A stretch of 64,000 nt of DNA, taken from positions 372,001 through 436,000 of the forward strand of contig JAFJTR010000011.1 of the NCBI GenBank assembly GCA_022559985.1, written 5' to 3'. Origin of the DNA: Parastagonospora avenae f. sp. tritici 18332-5 (Eukaryota > Ascomycota > Dothideomycetes > Pleosporales > Phaeosphaeriaceae). The notes beneath the pieces are model-generated. The model was not told where the DNA came from, did not search any database, and saw only the letters and a program-made list of their open reading frames with translations. A program made the translations under genes and the position numbers. Shown here in pieces: positions 42,888-54,488 of this stretch; within the stretch, counting starts at the first letter, position 1; every line of letters starts with the position of its first letter.

Positions 42888-44574
42888 TTACACACGCGTC
42901 TGCTCAACGCGAGCGGTGTGCTTCTCGTCATAGTTGTCCAGGCGCTCCTCGTGGGCCTCCTTCTCGATGACATGCATGTCAATGTGTGCGACAGCCGAGT
43001 CACCATCGAAAATACGGGAGATCTCCTCAAGGGTGGGTCCCTTAGTCTCAGGGTAGACGAAGTAAACCCAAACGAGCTCGACGGTGATCCAGCACTATAT
43101 AGTTGTTAGTCACTGTTTGATGTGTAGAGAGCACCCTTGACCTACAGTGTAGAAGAGAGCCAGGTACCAGTGCTTGGGAAGACGCTCCCAGGCGACAGGG
43201 TTGGTCTGACCACCAACGGCGAGAATAGCTTGGACGGTGATGTTCATGATCATGAGGCCCTTGGCACGGAGCGCATATGGGAGAATCTCGAGAGCGTAAG
43301 CGACGAGGAGACCAGACCAAGCGAATGCGTAGAAGACACCAAAAATCCACACGAATGGAATCTGTGCGTATCCGGCAGCCTTGTTCGTCTCGCCAGAGTT
43401 CTCATAGATGGCGCAAGTGATCGTCCAGCAGACGAAGGAGACCATCATACCAGCGGTAGCGGTTAAGAAAAGCGGGCGACGACCGACCTTGTCGATGAAG
43501 GTAGCAGCGTAGACGGAAACACCGAGTGCCAGAACACGCTCACCAGCAGACAGACCCATCTTCTGGTTCTGGTCGACGATACCAGCACCGGTGTAGACCA
43601 AGTTGATATAGTTGGAGAACAGGGCGTTTCCAGAGTACTGAGAGATGATACCCAGGGAGATGAGAATGGCAAGCCTCCATCGGTTACCCTTGGTCTTGAC
43701 AAAGTCGATGTAGCTAGAGTTTGTGTTCGCGTCTGCCTCCATACGAATAGTCTCCTTCATCTCTTGGTACGAGAATTGGACAGTGGGGTTGTTGCGGTCT
43801 CCCTCGGCGTGGTAGAAGGCAAGCATAGACTCCGCCTCCTCGTAGCGCTCTTTGCTGATCAACCAACGGGGAGATTCTGGGACCCACCAGATGAAGCAGA
43901 GCTGGAGAGCAGATGGCATGCCCTGAAGCAATGTGATAGACCTCCATGACCACTCGTTGTCGACATTGGACGTACCCCAGCCGAGGAAAGCGACGATAAG
44001 GGCGCCCAAGTTCCAGAGACAGTTGTAGACGGCAGTGAAGGTACCACGATGCTGGGGATGGCAAATCTCGGTAAGAAGAATGGGCGAGCACATCTGAGAG
44101 AATGAATTGCCGAAACCAAGAACGAAACGACCCGCAAAGTAGATTTGCCAGTTGGTCGCGAAGCAGGAGATGAAAGCGCCAGCAATCATGATAGCGCAGC
44201 CGGTAGCGATGGGAATCTTGCGACCAACAGCCTGGGTGAAGAAGGGAACGAAGAAGAAACTGAGAATACTGCCGATGTTGTAGGCGTTATTCATGAGACC
44301 GAGGCGGTTATCGTTGGGGTGGTCGAAGTACACAGCCCAGCGAGACATCTGCTGGGACGAGTTCATCATCATACTGGATTGCAATGTCAGCCAGGATCAA
44401 GGAGTTACCGTAAATGTGTATCTACCCATCGTATCCGGTAGTAGCTGAGGCAATGCAAAGAACACAAGCGTGCCAGTACAGCTTGCGCATGTTAGGTAGC
44501 TTGCGCCATTCTACCCTCTCGAATTGAGGCGCGTCCGCGGCCACGGCGGCGTTTGCGGTGGCGATAGCAGGCAT
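42888..44574 (-). CDS. MFS sugar transporter (hexose/lactose permease type)
   Basis: A 527-residue plasma-membrane sugar porter in three exons: 44574-44426, 44373-43146 and 43094-42888, with introns of 52 and 51 bp. Spliced, the first helix joins as TTGYDGMMMNSSQQM, the usual start of fungal sugar transporters. Family motifs are in order: GRFVLGFGNSFSQ, PESPRWLISKERYEEAE, DKVGRRPLF and, in the last exon, VYFVYPETKGPTLEEIS. About twelve hydrophobic spans fit the MFS. Both termini are cytosolic and hydrophilic. It is intact. Substrate cannot be told from sequence; the group contains glucose, lactose and other carriers. No sugar-utilising enzymes lie nearby. Base composition and codon use look like core genes. 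Confidence 0.93.
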
Positions 44575-47118
44575 CCTGGATGATCGTGGTTATGCTTCTA
44601 GGAGGAGAAGACCAAGATGGAAAGGAAGTGAGGGTCTGCACCACAAGGGTTCGGTCGACTTGCAGTGGAGACTGACATCCGGCCATGGCTAGATACTTAT
44701 ATTCGAGTAGGCAATCATGATACCTTCCATGGCTTCTAGACTAATTGGAATAGTGGGCTTGTCCCTGGCGATTGAACGGACGGGGTTGCCGGGTTACGAT
44801 GCACCGTTGTCAGATGGAGGTAGTCCCCACCAATAGGAGCCGACAACAACCCTTCCTCCAAGCCACGCCTGGCATGAGGGCCGAAGCACCGGGGCGAGAC
44901 CAGTAAAGTTTGTCGACCACAGACTTTGGAATCACACCATTGGGTACTGATTTTGACTCTACTGATGACCCGACGTTGGTTGTAGATTGTTGTGCCCCAT
45001 GGGGTGGGAAACATGAGACCTCTAGAACGCCAAGGAATCGAGACGGAATCGAGGGACGTTGCATGCAGAACCTAGCACAGGTAACCTCCACAGGCTACAG
45101 CTTCCAAGCATTCGCAGATTCGCGCTCATCCAACTCTGATGTCGATCATCAGTCATTGGATTATATCCGGTGTTTACATGGGGCAAGAGTTTGATCACCA
45201 TGGTCATGCCGAGTGTCTCTTGGGCAAGCATCGACAAGTGGATGCGAAAATACGCCCCCTTTGCGTGCCCAGTCGAAGTAGAGGATAGAGTGTGTGCGGT
45301 CTCGGCATAGCAAGTCTCTCGCGTTACCATTACTGGCACGTGCGAGTCCTCGGCCACGAGGCTTGAGTGCTCCCCAGCTGATCAAAGAGTTCTTCGAAGT
45401 CTTGGTGTTGCGGATGCCTTGGACTCGTCCCGCGGGTGGACTTGCATTATACCCGAAAAGCTGTTTCTAGTCTTTTTCTTTATGGCGTGTCTAGCCCAAA
45501 ATGTGGTCGCTATTGACGTGATGCGGGACAAGACACAAGACTGCCAAATGCCAAGATGGCAAAATGGGCCTCCACTCCGCAAGGTGTCCTGTCTGCACCA
45601 TTCTGACTGAACCGACACCCAACCGCTTTCTAGGTTCTCGGCGCTATGCACGATATCCTGAACAAGGTCCGCGGCTGCATCACGGTTGGATTGAATGGAA
45701 TGTGCTATGATTATCGAATGTTTCTGCCCTTTCGTTGCTGCAAACCGGTAGGTCCTTACCACTTGGACTATGATGATTCCGCATCTGTTATCATTGGAAG
45801 CCCAAGTGTCTGCGCGTGCTGACCTCCAGACAATCTCAAATTTCATAGTGTTTGGGCATGCAGATGGCTTGGCATACTGGCATACTGGGCTGTGGTCATA
45901 TGTACAGGTACCGTGTATGCTGCTCGTCTGTCGCATAGCTGACATGCTTGAAGCGTCGGGAAGCACTCCGGTTAAGATTTATCTAAGTGGTTAGTGAATG
46001 TCGTCTCCATCGATTGCTCGCTTCACAGGCTGTGGCTCCACTGAGGCTTTCGCTTTGCTCTGGCCGTGAATTGGACAAAGACTGGAACCCGAGTGCTCAG
46101 GATCGGGGTCAGAATGGAGCTACAGTATCCATGCGCCACAGTGTTGGGAATGTATTGATTGCTGACAGGGTGGAAGCGAGCGAGATGCGGCATGCGGTGT
46201 CAGCCTTGATGCCTTTGAGCGGTCAACCGCAGTTAACGCGCGCCTTCGTCGCCGCTGCGCAACCCGCCACGTGCTTGCATGACCCGGTTGATGAATTTTG
46301 ATTGCAAGAAAGTGCCCGCAATATAGGCTCATCGTTCCGACATACAGACGCCAGGACCAAGCGGCTTTGTGGAGTGTGGAGAGGGTAAGCGGGCGGAGAA
46401 GGCCTGCGCGGCGGGACTCCGAGGAACGCCAAGGTGCCGAGACGCATTGACCCGGTGAAGCTTCACGGCTGGGGTTCTGGTTTCTCGTGACAAGACACCG
46501 CCAATACGCGCTCAAAGCAGAACGCCGCTTCCAAGTATCCTGGCGTTTAATCGGAAGGATCCCTTTCACATCCGATCGTCATTGTCGAAAAGGGAAAATG
46601 CGCCGAAATGGCGCCGCCTTACAGCCGATCTGTCCAGATATCTCGTACTGGTAAATGCGCGCTGGCAAGAGTCTTTGCTGGCTGGGCTCATCAACCTCAT
46701 TTTCATTATCTCCGTCTACCACTGTGTAAAGTGTAAAGCGACAGGATCGCAGCAAGGACACCAGCTCTTGAGGTAAGGTCGAGAGAGGCGCACAGGGATG
46801 AGGCATGTACGCCGCCACCAATACGATCAGCGCTACCACGAAAGGACTCAGTGACGAGGCCTAGTATTCCAAGCTTGAGCGATAGCTTTCACCCGCGGGG
46901 TGTGACGTCCCAGATCGAAGTTGTGGCAAGTTCTCATGTGAAGACGTTCCGAGCCATTCCGTCACCAATGTTCACGCGCAGAACGTGTAAAGGACTTCAT
47001 GGCTCATATTTCAAGAAGCATACCATCACGAGACTGCATGTGAAATCCTAGAGGCCAAAACAGACGCTGATGAACGACTGGGGCTTGGAGTCTACAACAT
47101 CCGCCTACTAGTCGAAAC
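44575..47118. other. Long gene-poor region
   Basis: About 2.5 kb with no supported gene. A minus-strand open frame of 194 codons at 45382-45966 has no start context, domain or splice partners, so I left it out. The left end holds the transporter promoter. Confidence 0.5.
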
Positions 47119-48072
47119 ATGTTTTCAGACACTGCACATGATGCCAAATCGCAGCAGGAACAGAGTGAAGGAAATGTCCAACATCTTCTCAAGCTTCCGC
47201 TCGAGGTTCACGACCCGATCTACACTTTGGCTATGGAGTACTTGCCGACGCGCTTCTCCTTCGAATATGGGATGCGGCTGAATGCGCTGACATTCTACAC
47301 TCAAATACTTCCCCTTTGTGTTTTACAAACAAACAGATCTACGACGAAGGCATTCATGCTTGGCTTCGGCGTACTCGCTTTGTCCTCCCTGATGACACCG
47401 AGAGAAGCCAGGAGCCACTTCTTCGATTTATCTACAGCTTATCAGCAGGGTACAAGTCTATCCGCATGTTAACGTTCAAGAACACCGTACAGTTTGGTTA
47501 TGGCCACCTCATGCCTTACAATATGTACAAGAACATCGTGGGCATCTGTTGGAACTGCCCAGGATTACGGAAGTTGACGCTCGAGACAAGATCACGTTTC
47601 GTACTCATGTCAGATATGAGCAAGGCTGGCCGTAACACAGGCTCGGCTGGAATGGAACTGCATGGCATGGACCGCGCAGCTGGTCGCACACGGGCGGGGG
47701 ATAAAAGCCACCTGTTCATAGATCAGACCAGAACACAATCAATGACTTCAATCATCAACATTATCAAGAACCCCTTAAATCTGACAACTCAACCAGATTG
47801 TGATCGTGGGCTGCTATAGCAGATACGAAATTCTAAGCAACGACAAATTTGACACGGCCTGGGACTTTCGATCACTCTCACTGTTGCTAAGTTTGCGTTA
47901 CTTTGAATTGAGAATTGATGGTGACCCGTGTCACTTCGACGAAGGTAGGGGAGGTGTGGATAGGGACACGCTGATCGACAGTTACAGGACCATGTTTGTT
48001 GACAAGTTTAGAGGGGATGGACGGAGTACAGAAATTGTAGTGAGTGTCCACGGAGACGAGTGGGACATGTGA
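47119..48072 (+). pseudogene. Frameshifted F-box-like (2EXR-type) gene
   Basis: ATG 47119 opens a protein with the family motif (LLKLPLEVHDPIYTLAMEYLP). Near 47311-47330 the frame breaks: ILPLC runs out of frame while the next frame continues with TNKQIYDEGIHAWLRRTRFVL, the same pattern as its relatives (SKSIYEEALIAWIRRTRFMI in the next gene). Removing one base restores the family reading. The second frame runs to 47819, and a third frame (from about 47800) continues to a stop at 48072, so there is a second break or a hidden intron near 47790. It is taken as a decaying copy. It lies 525 bp before a close relative on the same strand. Confidence 0.6.
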
Positions 48073-48596
48073 AATGGGTGTCAGCCGATCGATCAATATT
48101 CTGGACTGGAAATGTACTTTATTCCTATCGAAGCTGATGCGGGTGGTCTGGAACCTGAGATAGCCAATGAGGTAATAAGCTATGATTTAAATCTGAGTTC
48201 GAATATCACTCTCTTCATTTCTGTCACTTACACCTTGTAGCTCCTTCACTTTCAACGCCAAACTCAATCTCCTCACTATTACCCCACATGTTGGTAGAAC
48301 TTCACCTTAGGTAAAGCAAGTACAATTGTACGGTGTGAAGCCAGTTGCAAACTTTAAGTGGTTGCAGATTGATTGATTGATTGAAGCTATCGTACGAGCA
48401 GACTATATGCTCCTGCACTAGCCCCTAAGGCGCGTGCAGAGGCTGATCATGTGATGATCAGGTGACTCGTACGATCACTCCAAATATTGGTATGAACACC
48501 ACACTTATTTTTCAACTGAAATATCCACAAGATAATCCATCCACAACCCAGCTCCACTCGCCCCCAGTCAACTCAACCAAATCATCAACAGTTACC
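48073..48596. other. Gap between two F-box-like copies
   Basis: No gene. Contains a GATT run (48367-48384) and a hairpin at 48443-48461. Upstream of the next F-box-like copy. Confidence 0.45.
48443..48461. repeat. Short perfect hairpin
   Basis: CTGATCAT and ATGATCAG flank the loop GTG. The 8-base arms pair without mismatch. It may be a regulator site or chance. Confidence 0.5.
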
Positions 48597-49576
48597 ATGG
48601 GCCTCAAACTCATCCAGAACGCTATGCATGCCGCCGTACCTTCTAGGTTCTGTCGCTACATTGAAGCCATCGCTACTTTTGCGGAAGTTGTCGTGTTTCT
48701 GTTTTCGGTATTTTTGATGCACTGGCTCCTGTCAGTGACAAAGCGGGCACAGATTTTAGATGCCACAAGCACCGATTCACTCTCTTCCAACGTCGCCAGC
48801 TCCAGAACAGCAGAGACGCTACCAGGAGACACAGAACATACTATAGCGCCCGTTCCAGAAAGTGAGCAAACCATATTTGGCAGTCCGGGTTCTCGAGCGT
48901 CTGCCAGGTTCCTGACTCTACCGCTGGAGCTACGCGAGCACATCTACACCCTGTCAATGTGCGGCCTCCCGCCGCGCATCGATGTCCTAGGCTTTCATAC
49001 TCTCGAGCCGCACGTATTCTTTCCGAATATACTCCCGGGAATATGCTTTGTCAGCAAAAGCATATATGAAGAAGCGTTAATCGCATGGATTCGGCGCACA
49101 CGGTTCATGATCCACGGCCTACTGCAACACGATAAACTTCAGAGATGACTGTCTCGGATACCTAACCATCGTGGCTTCACAGCGATACGTATGCTCTCAA
49201 TTTCAATTTCAGATCTGAGGTTTGGCCGACGTCGAGCCACCGGTCTTCTTCATCAATGTACTGGCCTATGCAACTTGATTGCCCATAGCAACGTCTACGA
49301 CCTGAAGCAGAAGGCTCCCGGAAACTCAATGCTCGCGGCCTAAAGAGCATTAAGGTCGTCTGTCCAATGGCAGTTACAGAAAGACTTAACCGCGATGGAA
49401 GCACCGAACTATACAACGGGAACAGAGCTGTATCCACGAAGGAAGAAGTCGTGCAAAACCTGCAGCGCATGCTTGAACAGGGATTTCAAAAGCAGGGAAA
49501 AGCCGTCAAGATTGACTTCGATCTTGGAAAGGAAGGTTATGAAAGCGCTGAGACAGAGGGCTGCGCCGTTATGTAG
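48597..49576 (+). pseudogene. F-box-like (2EXR-type) gene with a nonsense codon and a frameshift
   Basis: Starts at ATG 48597 in strong context (TTACCATGG). A membrane-like stretch (IATFAEVVVFLFSVFLMHWLL) precedes the family motif LTLPLELREHIYTLSM at about residue 106 and SKSIYEEALIAWIRRTRFMI. An in-frame TGA at 49146-49148 interrupts the protein (LQR, stop, LSRIPNHRGFTAIRML), and the downstream reading continues in the same frame to about 49340. A frameshift near 49315-49325 moves the reading into the frame that carries MAVTERLNRDGSTELYNGN to the stop at 49576. A natural C-terminus (EGCAVM) is visible. The membrane stretch at the N-terminus is unusual for the group. The open frame from 48462 begins with GTG and is not used. 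Confidence 0.7.
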
Positions 49577-50012
49577 AAGCCGAAGTGGAGACTTTTAAGA
49601 AAGGAATGAAATGGACTTCTTACGCACTTCCCCAAATTCTCCTAGATCTCAAGACAGTCCAATTCGCTAACCGCGCGTTCCTGTGCCTAGGTATTGATAG
49701 TAAGTTTATTGTTACATCAGCACAGCCGCTTTCACTACTAGTCGTATACCCTCAGGCCTTCTCAGTATATTTTTTGCCAGCAAGATGCCAGGTGGAAATA
49801 TAGCACTCGTTTTCATTACCAAGAGTCAATCTGTTCTGCGCTTTGCCTGGGTTTTAAGTGGCACCTCTTGTGAGATGCATACGTTTCCCCTACTCAACCA
49901 CAATCTTTCCCCCCACAGTTCAGTTTTCCTTCCTGTCCCACCGCTTGTGCAGATACAATTCCACCTCCCTTCCTTGCTTCTCCCGGAAGCCCTTGATAAT
50001 CCACTTAGCAAA
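49577..50012. other. Gap between convergent F-box-like copies
   Basis: No gene seen. The two flanking F-box-like copies end towards each other here. Confidence 0.45.
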
Positions 50013-50948
50013 TTACTCCAAGCACGGCATCATAACTCCTTCTCCACTCTCACGCACGTAATCGCCCTCGAGATGGACCTGCTTGATATGTGTATGCTCT
50101 AGCATCGGGCGAAGATGAAAGTGGTTCAGCAAGTCTTCCAGATCTCGTGGTTTCGTATGCCAACCGGTGGTCAATGTGTGCTTGTTGAACGCCATGGCCA
50201 TGATCTCGAGTTTCGGGCACCGGAGCATGAGCTGAATATCGGGGTTGTGCTCGTCGATTGTCTTGCCCTTTCGCATCCCATTGTAGGCGTATTCGCGCAG
50301 AAAGTCGATTCGCTTGATCGTGTTGAAGCTTTCGTTGTTAGGGAACGTTGAGAGGAAGTTGATGAACCAAGGCAAGATCTTGGTAGGCTTGAGTTCTGAG
50401 TACGAGAATTTGAACCATCCTGTAGTTCTGAGCATGTATATCGCGAAATCGTCATAGGCCTGCTTGTTTGCGAATGCTAGGTTGGGCAACCATGGGGCGA
50501 ATCTTGAAGTGGCGAGTGGCATACGTGAGCTTTGATCGCAGAGTTGAAGTTCCTGTGGCCAGTTCCATTCACAGCTAAAGATGTCTGGAGTAGACCTTGC
50601 TAACGCGCTCTCTGCTACGATGTAGTGCTTCTAGACGTTGATTCGCAGCTCTGCTGGTAATTGAAGGAATTTGTGGAACTTGAGCTCGTGCTCGTAGTCC
50701 ATAGCAGCGAAGGAAGCAGCAAGGGCGAGGAACTCATAATGCGTCTGATCGTAGAGTACTACGTCTCGCTGCGTGTCCATATACCCAAGAGCAGCGTCGA
50801 CGAGTTGGCAAAAAGGATGATACTCGAGCGGGTAGCAGTCAGCCAGCGTGCCTCTGAAGTACATGCCTCCAAAGTCGCTCCATTCACCGCCCCAGCAGGA
50901 GTTCTCGTCACCGTCGTCGTCCCAGTCAATGCCGTCGCTCCAATCCAT
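50013..50948 (-). pseudogene. F-box-like gene with an in-frame TAG (second subfamily)
   Basis: ATG 50948 opens an acidic, Trp-rich N-terminus (MDWSDGIDWDDDGDEN), leading to the family motif FLQLPAELRINV at about residue 95. A TAG at 50631-50633 falls inside the motif helix, where relatives read ILHEY or VIHEY. The same frame then continues KHYIVAESALARSTPD and on to LPNLAFANKQAYDDFAIYML and a stop at 50013, so one codon is the only break. The open frame above the ATG starts at TTG and is not used. The downstream segments match the copies at 55474 and 57675. A selenocysteine or readthrough explanation is not supported. Confidence 0.7.
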
Positions 50949-51904
50949 GTCGAAGTGGTGATGGAAATGTCGGTTGAGTGTAGGCAAGTAGCTAGACAAC
51001 CTTGGAAGGTAGACGGTTGGGGAGGAGACTTTGTAGACGTAGAAGTGAGGGGCCGGAGACTAGTGGTTCGCGTGTACCATAGTGAAAGACCCCGCATGTG
51101 CGCTCGATGAGCTTTATTCGTGCACCAGCCCTGGAACATGTAGGCTGCAGCACAGCTCGTGTGAGCCATTCAGCGCCGAGTATATACTTGTCGCAAGCCG
51201 GGGTCATGAACTTATTGTGACGTTCATACATGGAAATTTGACCACAACCAGCTTTTGTACTTCGCTAAAAGTCTGAGTATAGAATCATAGGGCCATGGAG
51301 TATGTACCACCGAGTTATATACCATAGGCTTACTATAGTCAATTATTGGGTGCTGAAACGCGTCCATGGTGTGTATCGTTTCTGTTTGCAGGGCATTTGC
51401 AGATGACCATGATGCCAGAGAACATCAAAAGGCAAAAGTACCTAATGAAAAAACACAAGAAAATGTGATATTGCTTTCAGGTGAGGAGGTAGTAGACGTT
51501 CGGACACTTGCAGAAGTCGGACTTGAGCCTTACTAAGCACCGCACACCACCACAACGTACACAGCCTCAGTCGTTGTTGAGGTCTCGCAGCCGTTCTGAT
51601 TTAGCTCATCCTGATAGCTTTCGCCTACATTGAATAGCTTAGCAGGTGCCGTGGACGCAAGCACCAGGGTTACAGATACCCAGGGTCCCCAGGGATTGCG
51701 CTGTCACTTGGCATGATTGCCGTATCGAAAGCACAACAGGCTCACAAAAACAAGTATGCATCTGAGACTTCTGATTTAGATACGTATGCATCCGCGCGAC
51801 CGTAATATCCGCTGCTCCAGTCGCGATGATACATAGGCACTTCTCATCCGCCAATATGTTCAGTCTTTTTAAGTCGAACATCAACGCCCCCACATTCTCA
51901 CGAC
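50949..51904. other. Gene-poor region
   Basis: About 950 bp with no firm gene. A small minus-strand frame at 51639-51881 encodes an 80-residue Cys-containing peptide ending CNPGACVHGTC. It has no signal peptide and weak support, so it is listed only here. Confidence 0.4.
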
Positions 51905-52703
51905 CTACTTCTTTGAAGGATTCGGGCTTACAGTACCATCTGAGAACCTTCGGAAGATGTCGGCGATGTGATCGATGGGTGCAGCGAGCATATCCATGGG
52001 CCCCTTACTGCACATCCAAGTCAGTGGTGGCTACAAAGGCGATTTACACGATGGGATGCGTACAGGCAAGGGTTTTCGCCCGCACTGGGATGACTGTGAG
52101 ATGACAAAAAGGCTTTAGTCCTTCTGAAGTTCTTGGCCAGGCTCTCAGACGAGCCGCGGTTGTCGCTTGAGCTCAGCACCTTCTCAAGAGCGGGCAAATA
52201 CCTGGACTCTTCCTCCTTGATGTGGTGTTCAAGGAGCGGCTAGATATACTTGAGTTTCGGGACATTGGCTGTGTCTTTCGCGCTCATGTTCTAGAACTCT
52301 TTAAGAAGCACACTGACCCGATGCATGTTGGTGGGAGCATTGGAGAAGGTGAGTTACGGCTCACCTTGTGGTGCTCGGCTCGGTCGTGGTCGGCATGCTC
52401 TTTGCCCTTGTCGCCCAAGTATTTGTCCAAGGCTGGGTAGACGAGAAGCTCTTCGGCGACAGAATGGCGAGCGAATTCCCATATAAACTGATTGCCATAG
52501 CGCGTCTGATGGTCAATGTTGTCTGGGTTGTTGACGATCTCGTCATAATACTTCTTGAGTTCGCGATGATACTTGATTATGGCTTCTGAGATTGTGGACG
52601 CAGCACGGATTGAGGCGAGTGTGCTGTTCACGGGCACGCGAACGGCCTGTGACCTGGAAGTAGCCCTGGCTACCGGTGTGATGATGGTGTGTGTTGAGAA
52701 CAT
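51905..52703 (-). pseudogene. Hemerythrin-like (HHE) gene with two TAG stops and a probable frameshift
   Basis: Three exons are readable: 52703-52365, 52312-52064 and 52007-51905, with introns of 52 and 56 bp. Exon 1 carries the first helices of an HHE cation-binding domain: EAIIKYHRELKKYYDEI and FARHSVAEELLVYPALD, with the iron-ligand His/Glu. Exon 2 has LLKEF-stop-NMSAKD, then KLKYI-stop-PLLEHHIKEEE, and RYLPALEKVL. Exon 3 ends PMDMLAAPIDHIADIF, the usual C-terminal tail. Both stops, at 52291-52293 and 52240-52242, sit where relatives have Gln, that is CAG to TAG. Total exon length is one base over a multiple of three, so a +1 shift near the first junction is likely. Related proteins bind non-haem iron or oxygen. 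This copy is broken. Confidence 0.75.
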
Positions 52704-53656
52704 GTTGCAATACTTTGGAATGAAATCGTAGGTCCGTGTTCGATAGCAGAGTGCAAGCTGTTTCCTTACTGCCACTGTCTTGTTGCGCGGCAAGTACTAA
52801 TTTTCTACGTCACTCCGTCGCAATTTTGCTCTTTAAACACATGCGTGACATACCTTTCAGTCCTTCTCCGCGTACAAGTCGCGCGAAAGCTCGCGCCAGC
52901 TGATTGCATGCTGAATCTCATTGGCTCGACTGCAGTATCCGGCTCCCACATCACAGTGATGGAGCTGACACACGTGGCGCTCCTTGGAATGGAACCTATT
53001 GGATGGGCGTCACTTCCGCATCATCGAAAACGTGGGAAAGACAACAACTGCATATTGTCAACCCATCCTCCGCGGACACGCGAGCCGAGCGAACGAGCTT
53101 CATCTTGGATCTGCACCGTCCATGGTATGGAATGAGCTCGATCGAGCATCTATGAACGCAAATTTCATGCAGTTACTCACATTGGGGCGGTATAGAGCGA
53201 ATGGACGTTCGTCCGTCCAGTCAGAGGAATCGCACAGCCTCACTGTCCTCGTACTGTCATCCAGCCATCGACTGAGAGCAAATTGAGGGGTGATGCGCCT
53301 GCTGCATCTTGGTACAACTAAGCTGTAGTAGCATTGAGAAGTCTTTTGGGTATGTGGTTTTGATGAGGCATGGCACGCCCCATGGGTGTAAGGCTCGCTG
53401 ACTAGAGCAATAAGTCTCCGGTGATACGAGGTTTCGGATACATAACGAACGCGACGAAAGCTGTCCGTCGGTGTGCCCAAGATCAATTTTCCGTGTGGAA
53501 TTTTAATGCTTGATGATCAATCGATTTTCTCAAATGATTCCGAGATCCATGATGGAATGTGTACATATATCAGGCCAAGCTTACAACGATTCTCCGTCCA
53601 ACTCAAAACAATCATCACATTCAATACAATTGAACAACAACCACAGAACCACAGCC
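52704..53656. other. Divergent upstream region
   Basis: Between the start of the HHE remnant and the GST start. The frame at 52845-53286 and its shadows have no start context or domain. Probably promoter sequence for the GST. Confidence 0.45.
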
Positions 53657-54421
53657 ATGTTCTCCAAACCAACCAAAATCACAATCTGGCTCTGGCCCAC
53701 CGGCCTCTACCCCCGGCGCATCATCTACTTCCTGCTCATCAAGAACATCTCCCTCTCCGCTCTCGCCGCGCAAAACATCCACCTTATTCCCATCCACCTC
53801 TCCCCAAGCGCCCTCGTTTCCGCACCCGGTTTCGAATCCCGCCCTGCCGGTACAAGCGTGCCGCTCATGCGCCTCTCATACGCCGACGGCACGCACTTCT
53901 TCATCCACGAAACGAGCTCCATACTCGAGTATTTGCAGGAGATCTTCCCTGATGGACCGGACATCAGGGGCGAGACGGTTCATCAGCGCGCGCGCAGTCG
54001 CGACATCTTGAGTTTGCTGAGCGAGGCGATCGTGTGGTATGGAGTCGAAGTATTTCATTCTGATCCCAACACGGCGAGTTGGTCGGGGCTGAAGGTGGAG
54101 GATCAGAGTCCGGCGGCAGCGGCGCATGGGCGGATGAAGGTGGGGGCTTTGTTGGGGAAATTGGAGGGGTGGGTTCGGGATGATGTTAAGGGGAAGGGAG
54201 GGGTGAGTTTGGTGGGCGGAGAGCAGGCGACATTGGCGGATTTGGCGCTTATGGCACCGGTGGATTATTTTGCGGAAAAGTTTGGGACGGAGTGGATCAA
54301 GGGGTATGGGGTATTGGGCATGTGGTATGGGTGGATGAAGGAACAGGATTGGGTTGTTGGTGGGAAGAGTTTGGCTGAGGTAGAGGAGAAGGGGGAGTGG
54401 GGAGTGCTGTTGGGGAAGTGA
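53657..54421 (+). CDS. Glutathione S-transferase-like protein
   Basis: A 254-residue single-exon gene with fungal GST form. The N-terminal thioredoxin-like half has the beta-alpha-beta start (TKITIWLWPTGLYPRRIIYFLLIKN), cis-Pro region (AGTSVPLMRL) and the GSH-binding turn (FIHETSSILEYLQEIFP, with E-(T)-S-S). The C-terminal half is helical, with the usual GEQATLADLALMAPVDYFAEKFG (N-capping and hydrophobic staple region). Members conjugate glutathione to toxic molecules in the cytosol. The open frame goes up to 53510 but starts TTG there; the ATG at 53657 places the thioredoxin strand at the N-terminus. The last third is unusually G-rich in the DNA. Confidence 0.85.
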   Translation: MFSKPTKITIWLWPTGLYPRRIIYFLLIKNISLSALAAQNIHLIPIHLSPSALVSAPGFESRPAGTSVPLMRLSYADGTHFFIHETSSILEYLQEIFPDGPDIRGETVHQRARSRDILSLLSEAIVWYGVEVFHSDPNTASWSGLKVEDQSPAAAAHGRMKVGALLGKLEGWVRDDVKGKGGVSLVGGEQATLADLALMAPVDYFAEKFGTEWIKGYGVLGMWYGWMKEQDWVVGGKSLAEVEEKGEWGVLLGK

Positions 54422-54488
54422 GGTTTGAAGCTTTACATTATCTCATTGATTTAGATGCACCCTGAACGCCTATAGAAGTGATCCAGCT

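Noticed and set aside
45382..45966. 194-codon minus-strand frame in the large gap
   Set aside because: No ATG context, domain, splice partner or likely composition. Chance frame.
48462..48596. Extension of the F-box-like copy to 48462
   Set aside because: Opens with GTG; the ATG at 48597 has a better context.
50631..50633. Programmed readthrough or selenocysteine at the TAG
   Set aside because: Filamentous ascomycetes lack selenoprotein machinery as far as known, and other copies nearby are broken in ordinary ways.
51639..51893. Possible small Cys-rich secreted protein
   Set aside because: No signal peptide, a GTG start for the full frame, and no family resemblance. Kept only as a note in the gap entry.
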